Positions 1-10,874 of a DNA stretch of 64,000 bases are shown here, one piece after another. Source of the stretch: Lasiodiplodia sp. COLG20. Taxonomy: Eukaryota; Ascomycota; Dothideomycetes; Botryosphaeriales; Botryosphaeriaceae. The notes under the pieces are model-generated. The model ran no database searches and was not told the origin of the DNA. It saw only the letters and a list, made by a program, of their open reading frames with translations. Position numbers and translations under genes: made by a program. Each line of letters begins with the position of its first letter. Position 1 is the stretch's first letter. The DNA lies in NCBI GenBank assembly GCA_009801085.1, contig VNWV01000003.1, forward strand, positions 1,984,001 through 2,048,000, in the 5' to 3' direction.

Positions 1-373
1 TCATGATGAATGTGATTTGTTAAAACTTAGCGTGGGTGTAATGCTAATGCGGGTGTCTAGAATAAAGTATAGAAGACACGTGCCTGGGATCAGGTGCCAG
101 TCGAGGGTGATTGAAGCTTTCATTGCCGGACAATTATAATTATTATAGAAGCCAGTATTAAAGAGTAAATGGAAAATAACATGGTGGTTGTCCAGGAAAC
201 CTTTGTACGCAGGTGAACCGAGGTGGTTCCAAGGGGAAATTTGCGGGATAAGGTAGCCACGGTTGACTGTCAAGTCTGCACACTTCCTTCGCCTTCTTTA
301 TTACATCATGCAGTGTGTGTTTTGACACAGCATCGCACCTGCCACGTTGAGGAGCTGGCAAACACCGACCATC
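1..373. other. Left flank without a gene
   Basis: This stretch precedes the first gene. It is moderately AT-rich. The open frames on either strand are short, overlap one another and have no recognisable motif. It probably holds the promoter and 5' leader of the phosphotransferase-fold gene that follows. Confidence 0.5.
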
Positions 374-1939
374 ATGCACAAATTCAAGCGCGTCTTCGAG
401 AATTTCTTGGACAGCATCCGTTATGGCCGGGCAAAGGTCAACTTATCCTCCGGCGCCACCTCACCCACTCTGGTCCCTACCGATTCCGAGGCTCCCACCA
501 CCGCCCGTTCAATTTCCATGTCATGCAAGAAAAAACTACGCCACACGCTGCGTAAGGCGCTCCGCAAGCTCGGGCTGAAGCCGCCGAAGCACAAGCATAC
601 GGCCTCACAGCAGCCAACGCCCGAAACGCATCCGGCCCCGGCAAGCAAGGACACGTTTGGCGGTGTGCGCAGGATCCGCGACGAGGAAGTGGTTGAGCTG
701 GCTCTCGATGTTGCATCCAAGGGCTCACAGATTCCCAAAAGCATCCTCGCTGACGGGTCGCACGTCAGGGTGGTGAAGAGAGCGCATGGCTTCAACAATC
801 TCGTCTTCATTGTACAATACTCGGAGAGCCTGAAGGTGTGTGTGCGTGTACCGGCGTGCGCGTGGAAAGGCGCATGGACGAAGCAGGATGCCGTGGCGAT
901 GCGCACCTCTGCCCTTAGCATGCGCTACATCAAGCGCCACACCAGCTATCCCATCCCAGATGTCATCACTTACGACACTACCTTTGACAACGCCATTCGC
1001 GCGCCGCACACGATTCTGTTGCACGTTGAAGGGCGCGCCGTAGAGGAACTTTGGTTCGACCAAGACGGCCCCATTCCGCTTGAGGATAAACGCCAGAACA
1101 TTTTACGCTCGTTAGCCCACGCAACGGCACAGCTACGCTCACTGACCTTCGACCAAATGGGAGCTCTCCAGTTCGCCACTAATGATGACGATAGCCCAAC
1201 CATCGGCCCGCCCAGCCTCATGAGCTACGGGGCCAGCCGCACGCCCGACTTTCTCGAGTTCGTCAAAGAAGCCGTGACCCATCCGTCGAGCCGCTCCGAC
1301 ACGTTCGCCCGGGCCCGGCTTGAAGAGTGGAAGCAGATGGTGTTCAAAGGCGGGCTGGGAGAGACGGAGAGGATCCAGGCGTTGGGTACCTACCGGCTCT
1401 TCTCCATGCTTCTAGATGAATTCCCGTTCCCCGCGGCCGACGAGCCCGAGAAATTCATACTCGCGCACCCGGACTTTGACATGCAGAACATCCTCGCCGA
1501 TGAGTACGGAAACGTCACGGCCATCATCGACTGGGATCGAGTCGACAGCCGGCCCCGCTACATGGGATGGTGTGGCCCGCCATTCTTCCTGTCGATGGAC
1601 TGGGACAGCGAGTTCACCTACGCCTGGCCGCACCTGCATGCGTGTGAGATGCCGCCGTTGGATTACGACAGGTTTCGCGCCGACTACGCCCGATACCTGA
1701 GCGAGGCCTGTGGCGGAGAGGGAGATTGCAAGTACGCTGCCAAGGCCCATCTCTTTGACCGCATCGTCGAGGCTCTCGGCCGGACCGCCGTGATGGACGG
1801 GCTGCTCCAGAAGATAGTGGCTCATGTTCTCCCGCGCGTCGATGCTGGAATGGTGAGGCAGTGCATCGGAGCGGGGGCTCTTGCGCCGGAGAGCGAGGAA
1901 ATCATCAGGGCCGGACTGCGGCGGCTGCTTGAGTGTTAG
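374..1939 (+). CDS. Aminoglycoside phosphotransferase (APH)-fold family protein
   Basis: This intronless gene encodes 521 aa. The frame is open further upstream, but the first true ATG is at 374. The first ~75 residues are basic and low-complexity, with Lys/Arg clusters. The rest resembles the APH/choline-kinase fold that is expanded in filamentous fungi. The Brenner-type catalytic loop is seen as HPDFDMQN from about residue 365 (normally HxDxxxxN). The metal-binding Asp lies in IIDWD at about residue 386. A nucleotide-binding-lobe segment, including GFNNLVF, lies around residues 135-155. Family members phosphorylate small molecules or proteins, but most fungal members have no known substrate, so no specific reaction is inferred. 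Transfer of an antibiotic-resistance gene is unlikely, because this fold is native and abundant in ascomycetes. Confidence 0.85.
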   Translation: MHKFKRVFENFLDSIRYGRAKVNLSSGATSPTLVPTDSEAPTTARSISMSCKKKLRHTLRKALRKLGLKPPKHKHTASQQPTPETHPAPASKDTFGGVRRIRDEEVVELALDVASKGSQIPKSILADGSHVRVVKRAHGFNNLVFIVQYSESLKVCVRVPACAWKGAWTKQDAVAMRTSALSMRYIKRHTSYPIPDVITYDTTFDNAIRAPHTILLHVEGRAVEELWFDQDGPIPLEDKRQNILRSLAHATAQLRSLTFDQMGALQFATNDDDSPTIGPPSLMSYGASRTPDFLEFVKEAVTHPSSRSDTFARARLEEWKQMVFKGGLGETERIQALGTYRLFSMLLDEFPFPAADEPEKFILAHPDFDMQNILADEYGNVTAIIDWDRVDSRPRYMGWCGPPFFLSMDWDSEFTYAWPHLHACEMPPLDYDRFRADYARYLSEACGGEGDCKYAAKAHLFDRIVEALGRTAVMDGLLQKIVAHVLPRVDAGMVRQCIGAGALAPESEEIIRAGLRRLLEC

Positions 1940-2505
1940 GACGAAGGTTTTTGATGTTGGCTCGGCCGGCGGCGATTCAGGCAAGGGCGTCGGAGAGCGG
2001 CGACCAACGAGGAGCGGTCTGCCGACGGCGGGCCGTGGGCCGCAACGTCACGACTGACTTCACGACACCCTGGTTCGATTCTGACTAACACTTTCGCGCC
2101 GGGCCACATGTGGTAGCGTAGCTAGAAGAATGCACACGCAATGCAGCCAAGGTGAAAAACGACGTCCTTTGCTTGTTGCACGCAATGCCGGCGCCGACGG
2201 CTCACCCATGCCACTGCCGAGCGGCACGGCGCGCACGGCGGCTCGACTTTCCGACACCGTTGGCTTGAATTTCCGCTTCGGGCAATACGATTACTCATTG
2301 ATACTCGACATGGCGTTCTGTGGGGTTCGACGACGCGAACCCCACACCTTGACGTCTTTTTTTGCACTTTTCATCCCCTTTCTCGCCCTCTCTCTTTTAC
2401 CCCGCCCATATAAACCCTGCCTGCCCTGCCCCCGCCCATTCGTTCTTCATTTCCCAGCTCGGAAACCAGATAGATTTCTTGAAAGAGCAAAGATAAACGA
2501 TACGG
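1940..2505. other. Intergenic region / MFS promoter
   Basis: No gene is seen here. The right part is rich in C and T (about 2360-2440), contains a TATA-like motif, and leads into the MFS transporter start. This is typical of a fungal core promoter with a pyrimidine-rich tract. Confidence 0.5.
2409..2414 (+). promoter_or_regulatory. TATA-like box of the MFS gene
   Basis: A TATAAA hexamer lies 97 bp upstream of the ATG at 2506, just after a CT-rich tract. The spacing suits a fungal TATA element with a short leader. The transcription start was not determined. Confidence 0.45.
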
Positions 2506-4104
2506 ATGCACACACAACCCAAAGGCAGCAAGCCAGGACCAGTTGAACCTCCCTTTCACGGCGCGAGCGCGAGCATCACTGCAACCGATCCCATTGCACC
2601 TGCTGCGCAGGACAACCAAGTCCCAACATGCGATCCGTCTGAGCAGACGCTCGCCAGCGAGAAGGAATGGACCAAGGACGACGACGACGAGAAGAAGGCG
2701 CGCCCCGCCCCGCTGTATGAAGATGACGGCGATGCCGAACGCGCTGCTCGTTCATCTTCTGATGCTTCGAGCACTCTGTCTCGGCCCTCGGATGAGGTCG
2801 TCTATCCCGAGGGCGGCACCGAGGCCTGGCTGGTAGTGCTTGGATCATTCTCTGGCATGGTAGCCTCCTTTGGAATGATGTGAGTATGGCCTTAGCCCGT
2901 ATATGAAAAGTAATACGAACTGATCTCGTAAACAAGGAACTCGGTTGGCATCTTTCAAGCCTACCTGGCCACGCACCAGCTGTCTCACTACGACGAGAGC
3001 ACTATTGGCTGGATCTTCTCCGTTTACACCTTCCTTTCCTTCTTCTGTGGCATTCAAATCGGCCCCATCTTCGACGCCTATGGTCCGCGTCTCCTGGTGC
3101 TCGCGGGCAACATCCTGCTCATCGCGTCGATGCTCCTGCTCGGCGTGTGCAAAGAGTACTACCAGTTCCTCCTTGTCTTTGGCGTCCTCGGCGGCATCGG
3201 CACCTCCCTCATCTTCACGCCAGCCATCAGCAGCATTGGACACTACTTCCAAGTAAAGCGAGGCGCAGCCACGGGCGTTGCCGCTGCCGGTGGTAGCATC
3301 GGAGGCATCATCTTCCCTCTGATGCTCCAATCGCTCTTCCCCAAAGTCGGCTTCGGCTGGGCCACGCGCATCCTGGGCTTCATCTTCATCTTGCTGTGCG
3401 GCGTGGCGCAGCTCTGCATCAAGTCGCGGCTCCCGCCCAAGCCCGGGTCGTCGGTGCTGCCCGACTTCCGCATCTTCAAGGACGTCAGCTTCGCGCTGAC
3501 GACGGCGGGCGTCTTCTTCATGGAGTGGGGGCTCTTCGTGCCCATCACGTACACGACGTCGTTCGCGCTGTCGTCGGGCGCCATCGACCAGACGTTCGCG
3601 TACCAGCTGATCGCCGTGCTCAACGCCGGCAGCAGCATCGGCCGCTGGGCCCCGGGCTACGTCGCCGACCGCCTCGGCCGCTTCAACTGCATGGTCGCCA
3701 CCCTGACCTTCTGCTTCGCCACCACCCTCGCCCTGTGGCTGCCCGCCACCATCATGACCCCCGTGCCCGACTTCTCGGCCGACTCGGCCACCGTCAAGGC
3801 CCTGACCATCGCCTTCGCCTTCTTGTTCGGCCTCGCCAGCGGCAGCAACATCTCGCTGACGCCCGTCTGCGTCGGCCAGCTGTGCGACACGTCGCAGTAC
3901 GGCCGGTACTATGCCACCTGCTACACCATCGTCAGCTTCGGCACCCTCACCGGCATCCCCATCGCTGGCGCTTTGCTGCAGACGTCCAACGGTCGCTACT
4001 GGGGTGTCGCCATCTTCACCATCGCGACCTATGCCCTGTCCGTCGCCTGCTACGTCACGGCGAGGGTCCTGAAGGTGGGCTGGAGTTTGAGCGCGAAGTT
4101 CTGA
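2506..4104 (+). CDS. MFS transporter, monocarboxylate-transporter-like
   Basis: There are two exons (2506-2879 and 2937-4104) with a GTGAGT...AAG intron of 57 nt. The spliced product is 513 aa. The first ~105 residues are a hydrophilic, acidic and Ser-rich cytosolic tail. It is followed by the signature YPEGG...W that opens the membrane part of fungal MCT-type (MCH) permeases. About 12 hydrophobic segments follow; the motif between TM2 and TM3 reads [10 protein letters not shown] and the loop after TM8 reads [10 protein letters not shown], the usual MFS motif-A positions. The intron falls within TM1 and restores [13 protein letters not shown]. Members move monocarboxylates, riboflavin or unknown solutes across the plasma membrane, and the substrate here cannot be told. 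No biosynthetic cluster surrounds it. Confidence 0.9.
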
Positions 4105-5765
4105 TGCGAGACGAAGTATATATGCAATGGGCCACTCACGACGAAAAACGAGATGAATGGTAATTGAAAGTGACGAGCTGAAACAAGGACTGGTTTGTTA
4201 TATAACTCTTTGGTTTCATATCCCATATGTAATGTCGGTCGGATGGATTACGCATTTTAGAGATTGATGAGTTTAACGAACGTTATAGAAAAAAGAGCAC
4301 CTTAGAATGGATCAAGACAGTTTGAAGTTGCTATAACGGACCATGTTCCTCTGAGACGTGTTGCTGGAATGCCGCACACTGAAGTCGGGTGTCCTGGTTC
4401 CTTGATATGGTGATCCATCGGGCTACTATTAGTGAGCAGTTCAACTGCAACCTATCTCAACAGGCTATCCCAATGGCTTATGTCATGAAACGATCTCAGT
4501 AGCGTTTTGACTATCGCAGTGGAGTCCTCCGAAGTCCTTGTTGTCATAATAACGTTGGTTCGTATTCGTAAACTTGCATTCTAAGCTACAATTATGAACA
4601 CTTCTAAAACGTCGCCCTCGACAACGAAATCTTGCGGAAATATCCGACAAAGCAGATGCATAAAGCGGAGTACACTTAAAAGAGATGCATATAGGAGGTC
4701 AAGGGAGTTAGGGAGACTAGTGGGTCCCATTGTTCTACTCCGGTGTCAAGGAGTCGCGCAGAGCTTGATCAACAAACACTTGACCATGCGATCGGGCTAG
4801 AAGCCGAACGACCGTATCTCAGCCCCGCATTTTCTACTTTTAGTACGGCGGGTTTTCCTCCGAAGAGCTCCACTGCAATAGATTCGGTGGGTGGTTTGTA
4901 TGGGGTTGTTCTGCCACACGCGCGAGTTTCAACGCTGTCACTCCACACGCGGCCGTTACCACGCAAAGCTCGACTAAACGCCGGAACAATCCGTTTGCAA
5001 CGGCTAATCTGGGCGGGAATCACCGTCGGCTGTCGTGAAAAAGAGGTCTGTGCCACGTCGGCAGTAGGATGTGATGCGAAACGCCTACTGAGACTGCCAC
5101 GGCAACAAGGGGAACGTGGGGATGGTTTGATGCCTCGAGCTGACGGACCATCATCCGAATGCGAACCCGACGGGCTCCATTCCTTCGTAGTCTGCCTTGT
5201 GAGAATATTTACGGGACGAAATAGGGTGGGATACGGGAAGAGTGCTCAAGTGTAGTGAAAGTTGCGAAAGAGCTGTGTGTAGCAAGAAAGTTCACGGTCT
5301 CGACTGCTAGCCTTTACCAGAGCATGAGTATGAGCAGGTGAGGTTTCAATTGACTTTTCATTATTCGGGGTTTCCGTTTTCTTAATATTTCGTTCGGAAT
5401 ATATTGGATTGTGTCCCTCTCGCCTGGCTAACCAGAGCGCTGGCTTGAGATAAGGACTATGGCGTATAATCGTAGCTCTCGTTCGTGTGGGTATTCCATC
5501 CGTTAATTTTCCAATCCTTCCATGCCGGACCGGCCCTATCCCCCAATCCTTTTCCTGACCTCCCGCATGATGCGGTAACAGCACCTGGCGCAGTATGATG
5601 CGCTATCTGCGCGCCGAGTGCTCCCTCACATATCCAACAATAGAAATAGGTTCCTGACCTTGGTTTCCCTGCATCTTGCTAAACCCTGCCTTTTCTGAGG
5701 CCCTCCGCTTTCCTGCAAAACAATGTAAAAAGCGCCTTCGAAATGCCGCGACAAGCGCATAGGTA
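4105..5765. other. Intergenic region between convergent genes
   Basis: This 1.7-kb stretch lies between the 3' ends of the MFS gene (+) and the two-TM protein gene (-). Its longest open frame (about 170 codons, 4743-5255, +) has no domain, no convincing composition and no splice partners. I see no RNA gene or repeat in it. Confidence 0.5.
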
Positions 5766-7208
5766 TTACCGGATACCAAGCCCGCCTCTGTAAGCGGGGT
5801 GCACGTCGCTCAGACTATCATCATGCACTGCTGGTGCGACTGAACGCGGAGCGGCCTCCACCACGTACCGCACCCCGTCGTCCGACACGTAGCTTGGCGG
5901 CCTTGGCACCCGCTCACCACCTTCCCCGCTGTGAAGGCGGCCGTCCTGTCGCCCCAGATTCGGAGTTTGGAAAGGGTCCAGCAGCTGGTTTGGTTGCGGG
6001 CTTGCGTTTACTACCGGACTTGGGGACGCCGGGTTTTGTCGGAGCGGATGCACGTTGTCAACGCGTTGCCAGTAAAGCAGATCTGGGTTGATGGGCTACA
6101 CGCATGTGATGTTAGATGGCATTTTCTTGCTGTTAGCCGGCGAAGCATGTACTCACCACGCTGCTTCGCCAGAGACCGTAAGCGGGCGGTGGGGCTTTCA
6201 GTATTTCCTTCTCAGGATCTACTGCAGCAGTAGGGCTTTCTTCTTCTTCTCCGAGCTCCTCATCGCGCGCCATATGTACGCGTATCGGCCTATCGGGTTG
6301 AAAGCCATCCGGCCCGGCGATATCTGGTATTCTTGGTCGCTCGTCTCCGCGCTGCGGCCCGAAGGACAACATGCAAAGCCGAACCAGCGAGTGGCAGAAA
6401 AGGATCGTGGTGCTAAGGATAATAAGTATAAAGAGCACGTGCACTTCCTGACCAGTGTGCGGACGAGTGAGAGCGATGGAAAGATCTGTGAAGAAAGTCA
6501 GTTCAAGTACGTCGCAGAAAAATGCAAGAACCTACAGGTTGTGAGAATCATAGAGAGGAATATGCCGCTGCCCAAACATAGCATCGCCTTCTTTCTCACG
6601 GGTGTGCTAGGGGTGCCCCAAGCTCCGCGAGAATTTCCGCGTCCACCTCTTGTCCTCCGAGAGCTGCGCCTCCTCACCCATGCTCTTTGCTGCCGCTTCT
6701 TGGCTCTTTCGTTAATGAGGATGGCGAGCTGCGCGGTCTCTGGGTCCACGCCTTCGTACGACTGTCGTGTATACGCTGCTGGAGGTGGCGCCGGGCTATC
6801 ATGTTGTGGGCTGGGCAGTACTGCAGGGCGGTAAGGGCCGACCGAGTGCTGATGAAAAAGAGGGGTCTGAAAGTCCTGGAAATCTCTTGTAAGGCCGCCG
6901 GTGGGCGAGGGAAGGCCTCGGTGGAATTCCACCAAGCTTGGAGGTTTTGGAGTGCTGCGAGTTGAAAGTGTTGGCGAATCGGCGTATATCGAACTTTCTC
7001 CGTTTAATAAAGAGCGGACGTGGGACTGGACATCTGAGACGGTTGACGGCGTGGAAGATACTCCGGACAGTGGCGAGGCAGACGACGCAGACGACGTGAG
7101 AGAAGGAGGGTTTGGCGGCGTTTGCGGTGCTGCGGGCTCTTCCTGAGGCGGTGCAGCGGCACGATTGAAAAAAGAGAACTGGAAAGGAAGGTGGAAAGGC
7201 ACAGGCAT
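5766..7208 (-). CDS. Uncharacterised two-TM membrane protein
   Basis: I assembled this from three exons: 7208-6536, 6485-6157 and 6095-5766. The introns are GTAGGT...CAG (50 nt, CTGAC branch) and GTGAGT...TAG (61 nt). The product is 443 aa. Residues 1-200 are Pro/Ser-rich and probably disordered. A basic stretch (KRQQRAWVRRRSSRR) leads into TM1 (about 210-231). A short loop follows, then TM2 (about 239-264, with HVLFILIIL and FCHSLVRLCML). The C-terminal ~180 residues are hydrophilic and contain RPPSYVSDDGVRYVVEA. Both junctions fall inside sequence that only makes sense after splicing. The layout matches what I recall of a conserved, unnamed ascomycete protein family. Function is unknown; a membrane-anchored adaptor is only a guess. 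Confidence 0.8.
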
Positions 7209-8246
7209 CTTGGAGTCGGCCGGCGCTGAATGCCTGGTTGTCGAGTCCCCACGAGAACCAACACACGAAGTTGGTCCTGAGGTATATGACGGACGGGTCG
7301 TGCAGAGGCGGGCGGAATTATTAATGGTTCAGCGTCGACGCCAGACACGTGGGTTGTTTCCGTCCACAGCGGCGCAGGAGATGCAGAGCTCGGGACAGGC
7401 CGATAGGCCAGGCGAGGTCTGGCTTCGATGCGCGGTTCGCCAGGCTCGTCGACAGAGGACGAATTCGTTCGCTGAGGAGCCAATGACTGGAACCGGTCCG
7501 TAGTCAAGCAGCGAGAACATAGGCGATTGATTGGCTTTGGCGTGAAGCTTTAAAGTTAGCAGTGTGGGTCAAACGTGGAGAGCAAACGCGGGCGCAGCCA
7601 GTGACCGGCACGCGAAAAAGACTGAGCGAAAGACAAAAGAAAGAGCCCGCGGGGCCACAAGAGGGCAGCGACGAAGGCGAAGGCGAAACTGGGCGGTCCG
7701 CAGCGCCAATGAGTCGCTGTTAAGAGCGGCGTTGTCAAACAAGCCCGTCGCGGTCGCACGAAGGCCGCAAGGGCTCCGGTGGTGCATGATATGCCAGGGT
7801 CGGGCCACTGTATCAGGTTCATCCCGCCCAGGATGCGTGCTGCTCGATGGGGGTTCAGGTCGCGACGCTGAAACGCCCGAAAATACGGGGATCTTCAGCC
7901 AGACGCGCGCCATCCTATCACCTCCGCCGCGCCGCCGACTGCTGTGAACGCGCTAGCCCCCGCTCCCGCCGAACATATGTACAAATTTGCCCATTCTCAA
8001 TTACTACTATATGCGCCTCTCTGCCCCGCGCCGCAGCCTTCATCTCGCGAGAGCCTCTGCGGCTCTGCCTGCCGGCGCGTCCTGTCGCCCTTCTTTGAAG
8101 CGCGCGTTTCTCCGCGTTTGTCTTCTTCAGCTGTCCAGTCGTCGCGCCAGTCTTCAGTAGCTGCTTGATTTTGCAGCATGTAAGGTCTGCTCCTGTGACA
8201 CGAAAAGCCTCAAATCAATCTCGCTAGCCTAACGCGGTAGCTGCCC
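7209..8246. other. Intergenic region upstream of the two-TM gene
   Basis: This 1-kb gap separates two minus-strand genes. It holds the promoter of the two-TM protein gene and the 3' flank of the U5 snRNP gene. Its reading frames are GC-rich shadows without motifs. Confidence 0.5.
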
Positions 8247-9613
8247 TCACTTGCCAAGCTCTCCCACAAGCAGCATACCGTCCGATGAACCAGATACAAC
8301 TGCAAATGTTAGCGAATTCGGCGCCTCCCGCAACTTGGGCACTTACCGATTGGCTCGTCACGCGGCGAAAACCGCACATCGTTGACCGCTCCCTTGTGTC
8401 CCGGCAACTTGTAGAGAAGCTTGCCCGTGTTCGCATCCCACACCACAACCGTGCGATCGCCGCTTCCGGCAGCAATCTTCTGGCCCTTGGGGTCCCAGCT
8501 CGCCTTCAGCAAATTCTTCTCCATGCCCGTTGGCGCTCCGTCGTACGTCTTGATGTGGCGATCCGTGGGAGCAAATGGCCGGATGTCCCACGTGCGAACA
8601 GTCGAGTCGTGGGAATTGGAGAGGAGCGTCTGCGAGTCTGGAGAGACTTGAAGGGACGTGATCGTGTCCGTGTGTCCCAGCAGCGAGTATGCGACGGCCT
8701 TCTTGCGCATGTCCCATACCTTGATATCGTTGTCTATGCCGCCCGAGTACAGCTCGTTACCAGCTTCCGCCAAGGCCACGGCTGTCACCGGGAATTCCGT
8801 CTCGATGTAGTCGACTGCCTCCTTCTGTCTCGGATCCCAAATCTGCGCCATGTCAATACCCTGGCACTCCGCTACCAAAGCTGCGATTCCCTGCTTACCC
8901 CAATGTACCCATCGTCCGAGCCGCTGACAAGCATCTCTTCCCCGCGCTTGCTCACGTCCATGCAGTTGATGACCTCTTCGTGTCCCACGTGTCTGCGTAT
9001 CCTCTGACCCGTCTCAAGATCCCAGCTTGCAAGCATCATGTCTGCTGAGGCCGAGTAGATAACGCGAGAATCGCGCGACCAGTGCAGGTCCAAGATAGCG
9101 CCCTTGTGTCCGCTCAAAATGCCGTAATTGTCGCATTGGCCGTACGTCCGCCACAATACTGTTGATTCACTTCAGTCACCGCAGTGATAAAGGCCAACTG
9201 TTGGTGTACATACGAATATTCCGATCCATTGAGCCCGAGGCTATGTGTTGGCCGGTCGGATCGAACCTCGTTGCAAACACCTCGCCGGCATGTCCTAGGA
9301 GAGTCGGGTGTCAGACCATGCGAGAACAGCCACGTCGGGCAGAAGTACCTGTGAGCTCCATAATGGGAGCTTGCAACCCGCTCGTACGCGGCACCTACAG
9401 AATCAGCCATGGTTCGCCTTTCTTGTCGCCTTAGCCCAAGAGCAAGGGATACCAAGGGAGCGGGGTGAGACGTACTGCTTGGATGAGGGCGCCATTCTGG
9501 GCGGAGCCATTCGTGATGGCGACTTCGTTGCCTAGGTCGTTGTCGGAACGCTGGCGCTTGACAAGCTGGTTGGAACCGAAAGAGTCGGCAGCTGGGCGCT
9601 TTTCCGAAGACAT
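8247..9613 (-). CDS. U5 snRNP 40-kDa WD40 protein (SNRNP40/Cwf17/Spf38 type)
   Basis: Six exons give 357 aa: 9613-9476, 9394-9349, 9294-9214, 9158-8899, 8842-8347 and 8299-8247. All introns are GT-AG and 47-81 nt long. The first ~45 residues hold a basic KRQR segment. Seven WD40 blades follow, with landmarks such as LQAPIMELTGHAGEV, YGQCDNYGILSGHKGAI, SGGIDNDIKVWDMR, TVRTWDIRPFAP, EKNLLKASWDPKGQKIAAGS and LYKLPGHKGAVNDV. These line up block by block with human SNRNP40, which is also 357 aa. The protein is a structural U5 snRNP component that contacts Prp8 in the spliceosome. The gene is head-to-head with BET3. The start was chosen at MSSEKRP because the only upstream start-like codon is not an ATG. 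Confidence 0.95.
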
Positions 9614-9975
9614 GGCCGCGGCGACGTTAGGCTGCAGTACGCGGTAGAGTGCGGGGGACAATGGCGGCGGTTGAGATGGTGATGGCAGTGCTCCTCAAAG
9701 TTTACGGCCCACAGCGGCGATCACCGCGCTAAGCACTCGGCGCGTCCAACGCGGCCGGGCCGATGAGCTCCTGAGGCGGCTGCGTCACCGTACCCCAGAC
9801 AATCCGCGATACCTCAGTCGGAAATTCAACCTACTGCCTACAAAATCACCCTCTGCGCATCCCGCTCACCCGGATCGCCACCTTGTCCGGTTGAGGCAGT
9901 TTGATGCGCCCGCCCCGACCTCTCTCATCTCGCTGCGACTAAGGACCGGGCGCACCGTCTGTGTCCAGGAGCGCT
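9614..9975. promoter_or_regulatory. Bidirectional promoter, U5-40K / BET3
   Basis: 362 bp separate the two ATGs, which point away from each other. No open frame of interest lies between them, so both genes must draw their promoters from this GC-rich stretch. No TATA box was obvious. Confidence 0.6.
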
Positions 9976-10874
9976 ATGGCATCTACCAAGGCTGCCCGCT
10001 TGGGCGAAGAGTGAGCCCCCCGCCCACTCTCCGCGTGCGCAAGAGCTGACTTAACCCAGGGTTTGGAAGTAAGTAGCGAGTTTCTCGAATACTGCGCAAG
10101 ATCCGCTGTTTCTGACACCTGCGAGAACCCGCGTCGACAAGGTGAACGCCGAACTAGTCACCCTTACCTACGGAACCATCGTCGCACAGCTTTGCAAGGA
10201 CTTTGACAGCGACTATGTCGAGGTTAATCGACAGCTGGATAAAATGGGATATAACATTGGCCTGCGCCTGATCGAGGACTTCCTCGCCAAGTCCAATACC
10301 ACCTCGTGCTCCAGCTTCCGCGAAGTTGCTGAAATGATCTCCAAGGTACGGGAATAGCAGTTCCCCTGTGCGGATTTCGTGGTTGGCCGATAAGCTGTGG
10401 TGACTTGATGTCTCGAGCAAAGCTGTCGGTTTGAAATACAATGTGATACTAATGGACAATTTGGGACAGGTCGGGTTCAAAATCTTCCTCAACATCACCC
10501 CGACGATTACAAACTGGACCAGCGACAGCAAGCAGTTCTCTCTGATATTCGACGAGAACCCGCTGGCGGACTTTGTGGAGTTGCCGGACGACGGCCGTGC
10601 ACAGGATGAACTCTGGTACTCTAACATCCTTTGCGGAGTCCTGCGGGGAGCGTTGGAGATGGTAAGTTATCCCTGCCTTCGGGTCTCCAACGTCCTCGAA
10701 ATTGGGGGCGGTCCTCCGCCGGATAGATCACACCATGGCTAAACTCCGCTCCAGGTCCAAATGCAAGTGGAGGTACATTTCATCAGTGACGTGCTCCGGG
10801 GAAACGACACGACGGAGATGCGCATCACACTGGTCCGGTTTATTGAGGACGAGCTGCCGCCCGATGATGAGTAA
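9976..10874 (+). CDS. bet3: TRAPP complex subunit BET3 (TRAPPC3)
   Basis: Five exons give 191 aa: 9976-10010, 10060-10068, 10126-10345, 10470-10661 and 10755-10874. Exon 2 is only 9 nt, yet it is required to produce the conserved EEVWK near the N terminus. Matches to the Bet3 family include [55 protein letters not shown] and [19 protein letters not shown]. Cys76 sits where mammalian Bet3 carries its acylated Cys68. Bet3 is the central subunit of the TRAPP tethering complexes, which act as GEFs for Ypt1/Rab1 at the Golgi and in autophagy. The length agrees with yeast (193 aa) and human (180 aa) Bet3. Confidence 0.95.

Noticed and set aside
374..1939. Horizontally acquired antibiotic-resistance kinase
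   Set aside because: APH-fold proteins are a large native family in filamentous fungi, and base composition is like that of neighbouring genes.
2068..2090. tRNA-like TGGTTCGATTC (T-loop resemblance)
   Set aside because: Flanking bases do not form a T stem, and no anticodon or acceptor arms are found nearby.
3396..4163. 255-codon plus-strand frame inside the MFS gene
   Set aside because: It is a shifted frame of the transporter, rich in Arg/His/Leu from GC-biased third positions, with no domain. The transporter frame explains the region.
4743..5255. 170-codon plus-strand frame
   Set aside because: Mixed composition without motifs in an intergenic region between convergent genes.
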